Shown: positions 1-6,001, counted from the stretch's first letter. The stretch is DNA of 7,856 nucleotides from Chloroflexota bacterium (GCA_021849525.1 JAJZSS010000055.1:1-7856); one strand, 5' to 3'. The notes: generated by a model from the letters alone, not told the origin. Made by a program: numbers and translations.

Positions 1-487
1 CGACCCCACCCACCCCGGCCAGGGTGTAAATGACGAAGAAGCGCGAGCGCCCAAACAGCTCCTCCACCAATGGACCGATCGAACGCAGCCACATCAAGTT
101 GAAGGCGATATGCAGCAGACCGCCGTGGAGGTAGGTGGCGGTGAGCAGGGTCCACCAGCGCCCCATCTCCCAGGGGAGCGACCCGCCCATGCCCAGGCGG
201 TACAGGGAGGCGGAGCTGGGCGCCAGCATGCCGAACAGGCCGCCGGTGCGCAGCGAGCCGCCGATATCCAGCAGGATGGCGGTGAAATAGAGGGCGATTA
301 TGGTGATGAATACACCTTCGCCAAAGCGGATTTCGCCGTGCAGGAGCTCTCTGAAGATGGGAATGTTGGCGATGAATCTGGGGCGCGGCAGCTTGCAGTA
401 CAGGCAGGACTGGGCGCGATAGCTAATTAAACGCCCGCAGCGCGGGCAGTGGAAGGTGGAGCGGCGGCTTTCAACGGTTGGACGCAT
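1..487 (-). CDS. Rhomboid family intramembrane serine protease, N-terminal part (3' end outside window)
   Basis: Reading the reverse strand from an ATG at 487 gives 162 uninterrupted codons up to the window edge. Residues 14-31 form a zinc ribbon (Cys14-x2-Cys17 and Cys28-x2-Cys31). A first membrane helix spans about residues 58-75. The segment LHGGLLHIAFNLMWL (residues 120-134) carries the rhomboid second-helix signature HxxxxHxxxN (His121, His126, Asn130), preceded by the typical GRWWTLLTA. Rhomboids cleave membrane proteins within the bilayer with a Ser-His dyad. The catalytic GxSG serine and the second histidine would lie further downstream, outside the window, so activity cannot be confirmed. 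The start is chosen because it places the zinc ribbon at the N-terminus, as seen in many bacterial rhomboids. The ribosome binding site is weak: an AGGGG lies about 13 nt upstream. The family call is secure and the substrate unknown. The gene is divergent from the YIP1 gene. Confidence 0.9.
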   Translation of the reverse strand, partial: MRPTVESRRSTFHCPRCGRLISYRAQSCLYCKLPRPRFIANIPIFRELLHGEIRFGEGVFITIIALYFTAILLDIGGSLRTGGLFGMLAPSSASLYRLGMGGSLPWEMGRWWTLLTATYLHGGLLHIAFNLMWLRSIGPLVEELFGRSRFFVIYTLAGVGGV

Positions 488-550
488 GCGATTCTCTACC
501 CCTGAGAGAAGGATAACGGTAAAGTCTGGCGGAAAGCTAAAAAAGAGTAT

Positions 551-579
551 AGCATATCCCAGAAATTAATGGTGATCAA
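551..579 (-). promoter_or_regulatory. Possible promoter of the rhomboid gene
   Basis: On the minus strand, TTGATC (579-574) and TATGCT (556-551) are separated by 17 bp, each matching 4 of 6 consensus positions. An overlapping TATACT (551-546) is an alternative -10 box. Either would give a leader of roughly 50-60 nt before the ATG at 487. This is a pattern match only. Confidence 0.35.
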
Positions 580-580
580 G

Positions 581-602
581 CTGTCTGGCTCGTGTCAGAC
601 AG
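581..602. repeat. Perfect 7-bp inverted repeat upstream of the rhomboid promoter
   Basis: CTGTCTG (581-587) and CAGACAG (596-602) are exact reverse complements separated by 8 nt. The repeat abuts the candidate -35 box of the rhomboid gene and lies in the divergent intergenic region. It could be an operator for a dimeric regulator or a small hairpin. No T-run follows, so it is not a terminator. Confidence 0.4.
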
Positions 603-639
603 GTGGAATTTCTACCCGACTCTGGAATCGACCGGCTAT

Positions 640-662
640 GGCGGACTGAAAGTCCGCCCTAC
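640..662 (-). repeat. REP-like palindromic element with GTAG head
   Basis: GGCGGACT (640-647) and AGTCCGCC (651-658) form a perfect 8-bp hairpin with a 3-nt loop. On the minus strand GTAG (662-659) stands directly before the hairpin. A GTAG or GGAG tetranucleotide next to a GC-rich hairpin is the known layout of REP elements mobilised by RAYT (TnpA_REP) transposases. No U-tract follows on either strand, so it is not an intrinsic terminator. Only one copy lies in the window, so its repeat status is inferred from structure. Confidence 0.55.
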
Positions 663-684
663 AACTAAAAATATGGAGCGGGGT

Positions 685-690
685 TATAAT
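685..690 (+). promoter_or_regulatory. -10 box of the YIP1-family gene
   Basis: A perfect TATAAT lies 61 bp before the ATG at 751, implying a leader of about 54 nt. No good -35 hexamer is found 16-18 bp upstream; the REP-like hairpin ends at 662, where a -35 box would be expected. The short repeat GGGTT (681-685) and AACCC (700-704) brackets the box. Confidence 0.45.
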
Positions 691-737
691 TTTCTGAACA
701 ACCCACAATCATTTTTTTTCACAGGAAAACACAGTCT

Positions 738-744
738 AAGGAGG
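738..744 (+). promoter_or_regulatory. Strong Shine-Dalgarno site that fixes the start at 751
   Basis: AAGGAGG is followed by a 6-nt spacer and ATG at 751. The open frame extends upstream to a GTG at 592, but that codon has no such site and would add 53 non-membrane residues encoded partly by the REP-like hairpin, so 751 is preferred. Confidence 0.85.
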
Positions 745-750
745 AAACCC

Positions 751-1332
751 ATGTTGATCGACCGCATCATTGGAGCATTCACGTTTCGCAAGGGGGTGTA
801 CGCTGAGGTGGAGAACGATACGAGCTTCACCACCAACGCCTGGCTGATCGTCGCCGTCTCAGCTTTTCTGGCCTCCCTGGGCGGAGCTGCGATCAGCGGC
901 GGCTCGTTCACCAATATGTTCCTGGGGGCGGTGGTGGGAACAATCTTCGCCGTGGTCGGCTTCGGCATCTCGGCTTTCGTGATTGCCTGGGTGGGCGCAA
1001 ATGTCTTCAAGGCGCAAGTGACCTTTGAAGAAGTGGTGCGCACCACCGGGCTGGCGTTTGTGTGGCGTGTCGTCGCCGTGCTGGGCGTCCTGGGAGCGCT
1101 GGCGTCGGTGCTGGCATGCATCACAGCCCCGATCCAGTTCGTGGCCTGGATCGCAGGTCTGGTGGCAGCCTTTTTTGCCATCAAGGAAGCCCTGGACCTG
1201 GACTGGACATCGACGATTATCACCGTGCTGATCGGCTGGGCGATCCAGATCGTGGTCAGCTTGATCGCCGGGCTGGTGCTGGGTATGCTGGGGATCAGCG
1301 CGGCCGGGATTATGGGGTTGTTCGCGCGGTAA
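751..1332 (+). CDS. YIP1 family multi-pass membrane protein
   Basis: This 193-residue protein is almost entirely hydrophobic after a short N-terminal stretch (MLIDRIIGAFTFRKGVYAEV) that resembles the start of bacterial YIP1-family proteins. Helices are apparent at about residues 30-48, 56-84, 101-124, 126-147 and 155-180, giving roughly five membrane passes. The short polar segment between helices two and three (KAQVTFEEVVRTTG, about 87-100) is typical of the family, where a conserved loop precedes the third helix. Eukaryotic YIP1 proteins act in vesicle trafficking; the bacterial members have no settled role. No catalytic motif is visible. The gene is alone on its strand, divergent from the rhomboid gene and convergent with the zinc-ribbon gene. 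The family assignment is from memory of the sequence pattern and is fairly firm; the function is unknown. Confidence 0.8.
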   Translation: MLIDRIIGAFTFRKGVYAEVENDTSFTTNAWLIVAVSAFLASLGGAAISGGSFTNMFLGAVVGTIFAVVGFGISAFVIAWVGANVFKAQVTFEEVVRTTGLAFVWRVVAVLGVLGALASVLACITAPIQFVAWIAGLVAAFFAIKEALDLDWTSTIITVLIGWAIQIVVSLIAGLVLGMLGISAAGIMGLFAR

Positions 1333-1349
1333 GGCTCGATCTGGCAGAT

Positions 1350-1406
1350 AAAAAAAGGCGAAACGGCTTTCGATTAGAAGGAACCCCTTCAATTCACCGC
1401 TTCGCC
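1350..1406 (-). terminator. Long-loop terminator with nested hairpin, second terminator of the zinc-ribbon gene
   Basis: On the minus strand GGCGAAGCGG (1406-1397) pairs with CCGTTTCGCC (1366-1357) over 10 bp with one mismatch, followed at once by TTTTTT (1356-1351). The 30-nt interval holds a second hairpin, GAAGG (1377-1381) with CCTTC (1386-1390). The combination fits an intrinsic terminator with a branched loop, downstream of the first terminator at 1426-1466. On the plus strand no T-run follows. Confidence 0.5.
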
Positions 1407-1425
1407 CCGATAACTGGACGATAAA

Positions 1426-1466
1426 CAAACCCCTGGGGTTTCGGAAAACCCCAGGGGGTTTTGTTT
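1426..1466. terminator. Bidirectional terminator between convergent genes
   Basis: CAAACCCCTGGGGTTT pairs with AAACCCCAGGGGGTTTTG across a TCGG(A) loop, with small bulges in the C/G runs. TTTTGTTTT follows on the plus strand and GTTTGTTTAT on the minus strand. It can end both the YIP1 transcript and the zinc-ribbon transcript, whose stop codon is 17 bp away. Confidence 0.85.
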
Positions 1467-1482
1467 TAAGCTCGCACCTTTT

Positions 1483-2250
1483 TCAGACCAGCTTTTGGCC
1501 GCATTCGGGGCAGAACTTGGCGCCTTTGGTCTCTGCTCCGCAATTTGGGCAGTTGACCAGCAGCGGTTTAACTTCCAGTTTGGCGCCGCATTCCGGGCAG
1601 AACTTGGCGCCATGGGTATCGGCGCCGCACTGCGGGCACTTTGCCACCGTGACGGCGGGCTGGACCATGGCGGTGCCGCACTCCGGGCAGAACCTGGTAC
1701 CGGCGGGAGCGGTAGTACCGCAGGATGGGCAGGTTGCCAGGCTGGCTGCGGCAGCTTCCTGGGCCTTTTTCATGCCTTCGGAGGCTTTCTCCACCACATC
1801 CCCCAAACCAAAAGCATTGGCAAAGCCTTTCAAGGCTGCGCCGGCCTGGACGCCGCGCGATTCGGCAATCTCACCCTGGCGCGGGCTGTCATCGTTGCAG
1901 TAGCCGGCCTGGGTATCGAAATCGGTCAGGCAGACCACCCGCTGGCAGGTGGGGCACTGGCGGAAGTGGGGCTGCACCTGCTGCCAGGCGGTCTCCAGCT
2001 GCTGGGGGCTGAGCTTCATGGTGTAGCGGGCGTCCTCACCGACCACGTTCTCGGCCAGCTCTTCGCCCACCAGCGGCACCTTGCGCAGCAATCCACCCAG
2101 GGCAGATTTCTTCAGGTCCTGGGTGACCACCGTGCCAATAACCGGCTGGCTGCGGAATTCGCGGCTGCAGGAATCGCAGTAGAAGATGGCATACGGGCCG
2201 GCGCCATCGTTGCGCACATCATAATTGGGCATGCGGGTGAAATTTGCCAT
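1483..2250 (-). CDS. Zinc-ribbon protein with three C-terminal ribbons
   Basis: This 255-residue protein ends in three near-identical zinc-ribbon units, each CPxCG followed by FCPECG: Cys174/177/188/191, Cys205/208/218/221 and Cys234/237/247/250. The N-terminal half has a CDSC pair (Cys25/28) and a later cluster CPTC...C...C (Cys99/102/107/118), which could form a further split zinc site. Residues 141-172 are alanine- and lysine-rich and look like a helical linker. Tandem ribbons of this kind usually bind Zn(II) and mediate protein or nucleic-acid contacts. No enzymatic motif or membrane segment is seen, so a soluble adaptor or structural role is inferred. The start is supported by CAGGAG (2263-2258) with a 7-nt spacer before the ATG. 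The product is a recognisable type but not a gene I can name. It is monocistronic, with two terminators behind it. Confidence 0.85.
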   Translation of the reverse strand: MANFTRMPNYDVRNDGAGPYAIFYCDSCSREFRSQPVIGTVVTQDLKKSALGGLLRKVPLVGEELAENVVGEDARYTMKLSPQQLETAWQQVQPHFRQCPTCQRVVCLTDFDTQAGYCNDDSPRQGEIAESRGVQAGAALKGFANAFGLGDVVEKASEGMKKAQEAAAASLATCPSCGTTAPAGTRFCPECGTAMVQPAVTVAKCPQCGADTHGAKFCPECGAKLEVKPLLVNCPNCGAETKGAKFCPECGQKLV

Positions 2251-2294
2251 GGGAATACTCCTGATTTTTAACTTATACTAAAGGCGACGTATTG

Positions 2295-2323
2295 AGTTTA
2301 GCCCCCTTAAAGGGGAATGTCAA
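2295..2323 (-). promoter_or_regulatory. Promoter of the zinc-ribbon gene with palindromic spacer
   Basis: TTGACA (2323-2318) is a perfect -35 box, and TAAACT (2300-2295) lies 17 bp away as a 4/6 -10 box. The predicted start is near 2288, giving a leader of about 37 nt that includes the AGGAG site. The spacer contains the palindrome CCCCTT-A-AAGGGG (2303-2315 on the plus strand), a possible operator. Confidence 0.6.
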
Positions 2324-2481
2324 TAGATGAATAGCCGGCAATGGATTAACAATGTTGTTGGGAGTGAGAACGCCCCGGCAGTGGATTTATTCCTGGGAAT
2401 TTGGGGTAAAATACGACAATTGCACTGTATTTTCTCGCATTACACTCAGCTGGTTGGACAGCGGATCAATTTCAGCCAGTG

Positions 2482-2503
2482 AACCTGGTTTTCGGGCCAG
2501 GTT
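2482..2503 (+). other. Hairpin in the leader of the PhnB-like gene
   Basis: AACCTGG (2482-2488) and CCAGGTT (2497-2503) are perfect complements with an 8-nt loop, ending 34 nt before the Shine-Dalgarno site of the next gene. It lacks a U-tract. The 2324-2550 gap otherwise shows only a weak promoter candidate: TTGCAC at 2420-2425 and TACACT at 2441-2446, with a short 15-bp spacer. Confidence 0.35.
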
Positions 2504-2550
2504 TACCAATTATCCTGCGAACCCTGACAACAGATTGGAGGAACAATCCC

Positions 2551-3456
2551 ATGCAGAAAATTATCCCCCACTTATGGTTTGATCGGGAAGCGGTAGAAGC
2601 CGCCGAGTTTTATACCACCGTATTTCCGGATTCCAGGATCACGCGCATCACCACCCTGCACGATACCCCGTCTGGCGATACCGATATCGTTGCATTTGAG
2701 CTGGCAGGATATTCGTTCATGGCGATATCAGCCGGTCCAATGTTCAAGATTAACCCTTCGATATCATTTTTCGTGAATTTCGATCCATCCCGCGACCCAA
2801 ACGCGCGCCAGCACCTCAACGAAATGTGGGAAAAATTAGCTAAGGGCGGCACAGAGCTGATGCCGCTCCAGGAATATCCGTTCAGCAAGCACTACGGCTG
2901 GATCCAGGACAGGTTTGGACTTTCCTGGCAGCTCATCCTTACCGATCCAGAAGGCGATGAGCGGCCGTTTATCGTGCCGTCGCTCTTATTTGTTGGAGAG
3001 GTTGCCGGGCGCGCTGAAGAGGCGATCAACTTATACCTGTCCGTCTTCAATGATTCGAAAATGGGAATCATTCAACGCTACGGCCCGGGCCAGGAGCCTG
3101 ATAAAGAAGGAAGCGTGATGTTTGCCGATTTTATGCTTGAGGGCCAATGGTTCTCGGCGATGGACAGCGCTTATGCGCACGAATTCGCCTTCAATGAAGC
3201 GATCTCGTTCCTGGTGAACTGTGAGGATCAAGAGGAAATTGATTATTACTGGTACAAACTCTCGGCAGTGCCGGAAGCCGAGGTGTGCGGCTGGCTGAAG
3301 GATCGCTTTGGCCTGTCCTGGCAGGTATCGCCGGTAGCCATGGACAGGATGATGCGCGAGGGCAGCCCTGAGCAAGTCAGCCGCGTTACACAAGCATTCC
3401 TGCAGATGAAAAAATTTGACCTGGCGGAGCTGCAGAAAGCATTTGAAGGAGGCTAG
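2551..3456 (+). CDS. Two-domain PhnB-like / VOC-fold protein (3-demethylubiquinone-9 3-methyltransferase-like family)
   Basis: This 301-residue protein consists of two related domains, about residues 1-137 and 140-289. Each begins with a PxLxF strand (IIPHLWF; VPSLLFV) followed by a helix ending in FYxxVF or LYLSVF, then a strand such as [16 protein letters not shown] or [16 protein letters not shown]. Each closes with an almost identical segment, [13 protein letters not shown] (116-128) and [13 protein letters not shown] (247-259). This is the PhnB-like branch of the vicinal oxygen chelate fold. Many members carry the name 3-demethylubiquinone-9 3-methyltransferase, but that activity is not established for them, and no SAM-binding motif is seen. 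The real activity, a glyoxalase- or bleomycin-resistance-like fold with unknown ligand, is open. The start is set by GGAGG (2537-2541) with a 9-nt spacer. It is a single-gene unit ended by the terminator at 3490. Confidence 0.85.
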   Translation: MQKIIPHLWFDREAVEAAEFYTTVFPDSRITRITTLHDTPSGDTDIVAFELAGYSFMAISAGPMFKINPSISFFVNFDPSRDPNARQHLNEMWEKLAKGGTELMPLQEYPFSKHYGWIQDRFGLSWQLILTDPEGDERPFIVPSLLFVGEVAGRAEEAINLYLSVFNDSKMGIIQRYGPGQEPDKEGSVMFADFMLEGQWFSAMDSAYAHEFAFNEAISFLVNCEDQEEIDYYWYKLSAVPEAEVCGWLKDRFGLSWQVSPVAMDRMMREGSPEQVSRVTQAFLQMKKFDLAELQKAFEGG

Positions 3457-3489
3457 GTCCCACGATTAACCGGAGCTGATATGTTCCCA

Positions 3490-3517
3490 AGCCACAGGAC
3501 AACCTGTGGCTTTTTTT
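3490..3517 (+). terminator. Intrinsic terminator of the PhnB-like gene
   Basis: AGCCACAGG (3490-3498) and CCTGTGGCT (3503-3511) form a perfect 9-bp stem with an ACAA loop, followed by a seven-T run (3511-3517). It lies 33 bp after the stop codon. It closely resembles the terminator at 4261-4287. Confidence 0.92.
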
Positions 3518-3577
3518 ATGGATATTGCTGCCCTTCATAAGAGCCGGCGCAGCTGGCAGCAGGTCGGAAAGGGATTT

Positions 3578-3607
3578 TTCACGGACCGGTAACGGTTCGA
3601 GTATAAT
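3578..3607 (+). promoter_or_regulatory. Promoter for the small membrane protein gene
   Basis: A perfect TATAAT (3602-3607) is preceded at 18 bp by TTCACG (3578-3583), which matches the -35 consensus at 4 of 6 positions. This implies a leader of about 145 nt before the ATG at 3760. The rest of the 3457-3759 gap shows only the terminator at 3490 and no further gene. Confidence 0.5.
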
Positions 3608-3759
3608 TAAATCAGAATCAGCCTGGCAGACGCAGCAGACGCCGGCCAATTAATCAAAAGGGTCATCGGCCCGGCCAGAAAAATTGGCGACCGAGAGCAG
3701 ATTACCCGGCACGAATGCCTACCAACTGCTGCTTGAAGAAAAAGAATAAAACAGGTCCC

Positions 3760-4068
3760 ATGGAAACTCAAAGTGGAATGATAGCCAAGGAACCCGGAGC
3801 GCTGCCCGGCATCCTTGCATTGCTTTCAGGAATTCTTACCGCGCTGGGCGTCGGAATGGTTGGCTTCACGAGCTTCACCGACTTCAACCCTCCGGGTTGG
3901 CTGCGGATTATCAGCATGGCGCCGCTACCGTTTATGATCGCACTCGCGGTCGGATTCGGGTGGGCTGGCTTAAAGCGGAATTCCGGTCGTAGTTGGGCTA
4001 TTGCCGGCCTCTCCCTGGCAGTTCTATCGGTCGTCGCGTTCATTCTCATGCTCAGTTTTGGAGGATAA
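3760..4068 (+). CDS. Small three-helix membrane protein of unknown function
   Basis: The frame encodes about 102 residues with three hydrophobic segments at roughly 16-37, 50-71 and 78-100, joined by short loops; KRNSGR between the second and third helices is the most basic loop. I do not recognise a family beyond a generic DUF4190-like or small inner-membrane protein pattern. The start is uncertain. The ATG at 3760 has only a short AGG a few bases upstream. An in-frame ATG at 3715 would add 15 basic, cysteine-containing residues, and one at 3778 would remove six. None has a strong ribosome binding site. A promoter at 3578-3607 and the break before the next unit suggest it is transcribed alone. 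That it is a real gene is supported by the coherent membrane pattern and the upstream promoter. Confidence 0.6.
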   Translation: METQSGMIAKEPGALPGILALLSGILTALGVGMVGFTSFTDFNPPGWLRIISMAPLPFMIALAVGFGWAGLKRNSGRSWAIAGLSLAVLSVVAFILMLSFGG

Positions 4069-4102
4069 CAGGCATCTGTCTGCCGAAGTTTGACCGATTG
4101 GA

Positions 4103-4111
4103 TGTTATAAT
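4103..4111 (+). promoter_or_regulatory. Extended -10 promoter
   Basis: TGTTATAAT combines a perfect TATAAT (4106-4111) with an upstream TGn extension, which can work without a -35 box. Transcription would begin near 4118, just before an ATG at 4121. A terminator at 4261-4287 would close a transcript of about 170 nt. Confidence 0.5.
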
Positions 4112-4120
4112 TCGCCCGCT

Positions 4121-4216
4121 ATGATTAGCTTCAGATCCACTGCATACGCTTTCTGTACGATCGGCTCCATCTCGGGTATTTCCAGCGAGCCTCTTCGAAA
4201 CGCGCCTGCTGGCTGA
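4121..4216 (+). CDS. Candidate leaderless 31-residue ORF, unknown
   Basis: The ORF starts at ATG 4121 and ends with TGA at 4214-4216, encoding 31 residues with mixed composition (MISFRSTAYAF at its start). The start codon lies 9 nt after an extended -10 box, so the mRNA would be almost leaderless; no Shine-Dalgarno site is present. The product matches nothing I recognise and has no clear helix or signal pattern. The region may instead encode a non-coding small RNA of about 170 nt, or the promoter may drive readthrough. That the ORF is translated is a weak inference. Confidence 0.25.
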   Translation: MISFRSTAYAFCTIGSISGISSEPLRNAPAG

Positions 4217-4260
4217 GCATATTGAATACTTTGTCTGATTTTTGAATGAACAATCTCTCA

Positions 4261-4287
4261 AGCCGCAGGAAAGCCTGCGGCTTTTTT
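4261..4287 (+). terminator. Intrinsic terminator upstream of the ABC-F gene
   Basis: AGCCGCAGG (4261-4269) and CCTGCGGCT (4274-4282) form a perfect 9-bp stem with an AAAG loop and a six-T run (4282-4287). It ends transcripts arriving from the small membrane protein or from the extended -10 promoter, and isolates the ABC-F gene. Confidence 0.9.
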
Positions 4288-4357
4288 ATTGGCAGGAACG
4301 ATTGCGGTAAACTATTAAAGGTATTTATCGGGTTGAATAACCCATCCAGGAGCAACC

Positions 4358-6001
4358 ATGATCTCCATCAGCCTATCCAATATCACCCTGATCCTCGGTG
4401 CAAAGACCATCTTCCGCGGGCTCAGCTGGGAGATCCAGCACGACCAGAAGATCGGCCTGATCGGGCCGAACGGAGCGGGGAAATCCTCCCTGCTCAAGCT
4501 GATCGAAGGCGAGCTGAGCGCCGAGCCGGGCGGTGCGGTGGTGCGCGCCAGAGGCGTATCGGTGGGCTACCTGCCCCAGCAGCCCAGCCTGGACCCGGAG
4601 CAGACTGCCCTGGAAGCTGCCCTGGCAGGAAACCCGCGGGTTGCACAGCTTGAAAAAGAGCTGGAGACGATCGAGACCAGCCTGGGCGAACCGCAGGTAT
4701 ATAACAATCCAAAACTGCTCGACCGGACCCTGGCGATGCAGGAGCACTGCCTGGCGGAATACCGCGCCCTGGGTGGCGAGCGCTACCCGGACCGGGTCAA
4801 AGAAATTCTGCAAGGCCTGGGGATGGACGCGACCGATTTCGAGACGCGGGTCGGGGCGCTGAGCGGCGGGCAGAAGAAGCTGGTGGGCCTGGCGCGCCTG
4901 CTGCTGGCGCGGCCGGATGTGCTGCTGCTGGACGAGCCGGATAACCACCTGGACCTGGCAGGCAAGGCCTTCCTGGAAGGGCTGATCAACCAGTACCCCG
5001 GCCCGGTGGTGATCGTCTCGCACGACCGCTACCTGCTGGACGCGGTGGTCACCCACATCACCGAGCTGGAAGACGGCGCCCTGACTACATTCGAAGGCGA
5101 TTACTCCGGATACGTGGCCGACAAGGAGCTGCGCCTGGCGCGCCAGACGGAGCTGTACCGCGTCCAGCGGCGCGAGATTGAGCGGCTGGAGACGGTGATC
5201 AAGCGCTATGCCCTGTGGGGCAAGATTTATGACAACGAAAAGTTCGCCAAACGCGCCCATACCATCCAGGGACGGCTGGATAAGATGGAGAAGATCGACC
5301 AGCCGGTGCTGGAGCGGCGCAAGATGGGCCTGCAGCTCAACGGCTGGCGGGGCTCGAATAAGGTGCTGGAAATCAAGGGGCTGAAGAAATCCTTTACCAA
5401 CCGCCAGCAGCAGAACCAGGTGCTGAATGCGCTGGATTTGCTGGTGTGGCACGGCGAGCGGGTGGGGCTGATCGGGCCGAACGGGGCCGGGAAATCAGTC
5501 CTGCTCCGCCTGATCCTGGGGCGAGAAGCGCCGGATGCCGGTGAGATCACTCTGGGACCGAGCGTGAAGGTGGGCTACTACGCCCAGGAGCACGAGACTC
5601 TCGACCCGCAGGAGACTCCCCTGGAGGCAGTGCGCTGCGCCAGCACGCTGAGCGAATCGAACGCCATCGCCTTCCTGATCCGCTATTTATTCAGCTACCA
5701 GCAGGCCAGCCAGAAGATCGGCGACCTGTCCGGAGGCGAGCGCAGCCGGCTGCAGCTGGCGCTGCTGGTGCTCTCTGGAGCCAATTTTCTACTCCTGGAC
5801 GAGCCGACCAACAACCTGGACGTGGCCTCGGCGGAGGTGCTGGAGAACGCCCTGGAAGATTTCGAGGGTACGGTGCTGGTGATCTCGCACGATCGCTATT
5901 TCCTGGACCGCACGGTGAACCGCATCCTGCTGCTGGATGAGGGAAGGATCAAGGAATTTGCCGGCGGGTACAGCGATTACGCCGCCGCAGTAAGAATTTA
6001 A
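4358..6001 (+). CDS. ABC-F family ATP-binding protein (ribosome-associated ATPase type)
   Basis: This 547-residue protein has two ABC domains and no membrane segment. Domain one has Walker A GPNGAGKS (36-43), signature LSGGQ (168-172), Walker B LLLDEP (189-194) and the switch SHDR (221-224). Domain two has GPNGAGKS (373-380), LSGGE (457-461), LLLDEP (478-483) and SHDR (510-513). Both catalytic glutamates (193, 482) are present. A charged, helical interdomain linker spans about 245-330, the region that contacts the P-site tRNA in ABC-F proteins such as EttA and the antibiotic-protection factors. The length is close to EttA (about 555). A cytosolic role on the ribosome follows from the family. 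Whether it is housekeeping or gives antibiotic protection cannot be told from sequence. One oddity is DEPDNHLD in domain one instead of the usual DEPTNHLD. The start is set by AGGAG (4348-4352) with a 5-nt spacer. It forms its own unit, with terminators on both sides. Confidence 0.93.
   Translation: MISISLSNITLILGAKTIFRGLSWEIQHDQKIGLIGPNGAGKSSLLKLIEGELSAEPGGAVVRARGVSVGYLPQQPSLDPEQTALEAALAGNPRVAQLEKELETIETSLGEPQVYNNPKLLDRTLAMQEHCLAEYRALGGERYPDRVKEILQGLGMDATDFETRVGALSGGQKKLVGLARLLLARPDVLLLDEPDNHLDLAGKAFLEGLINQYPGPVVIVSHDRYLLDAVVTHITELEDGALTTFEGDYSGYVADKELRLARQTELYRVQRREIERLETVIKRYALWGKIYDNEKFAKRAHTIQGRLDKMEKIDQPVLERRKMGLQLNGWRGSNKVLEIKGLKKSFTNRQQQNQVLNALDLLVWHGERVGLIGPNGAGKSVLLRLILGREAPDAGEITLGPSVKVGYYAQEHETLDPQETPLEAVRCASTLSESNAIAFLIRYLFSYQQASQKIGDLSGGERSRLQLALLVLSGANFLLLDEPTNNLDVASAEVLENALEDFEGTVLVISHDRYFLDRTVNRILLLDEGRIKEFAGGYSDYAAAVRI

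Noticed and set aside
592..750. GTG start at 592 for the YIP1 gene, adding 53 residues
   Set aside because: The added part runs through the REP-like hairpin and the TATAAT box and has no ribosome binding site, while 751 has AAGGAGG at ideal spacing.
1357..1406. CRISPR-repeat-like palindrome (GAAGG...CCTTC within GGCGAA...TTCGCC)
   Set aside because: It occurs once, with no spacer-repeat periodicity and no cas gene; the U-tract on the minus strand fits a terminator better.
1495..2271. 258-codon plus-strand frame opposite the zinc-ribbon gene
   Set aside because: It is antisense to a gene with clear CxxC repeats, a promoter and a ribosome binding site, and its own product has no recognisable domain.
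3386..3649. 87-codon minus-strand frame across the gap after the PhnB-like gene
   Set aside because: It spans a strong plus-strand terminator and promoter and has no ribosome binding site or domain.
4102..4180. Minus-strand peptide MEPIVQKAYAVDLKLI resembling the start of four-helix-bundle (bAvd/23S intervening) proteins
   Set aside because: The likeness is limited to a few residues (PIVQKAY), the frame stops soon after, and no reverse transcriptase or rRNA gene is near.
4373..5452. 359-codon minus-strand frame opposite the ABC-F gene
   Set aside because: It is a shadow of the GC-rich coding strand; the plus strand has all ABC motifs.
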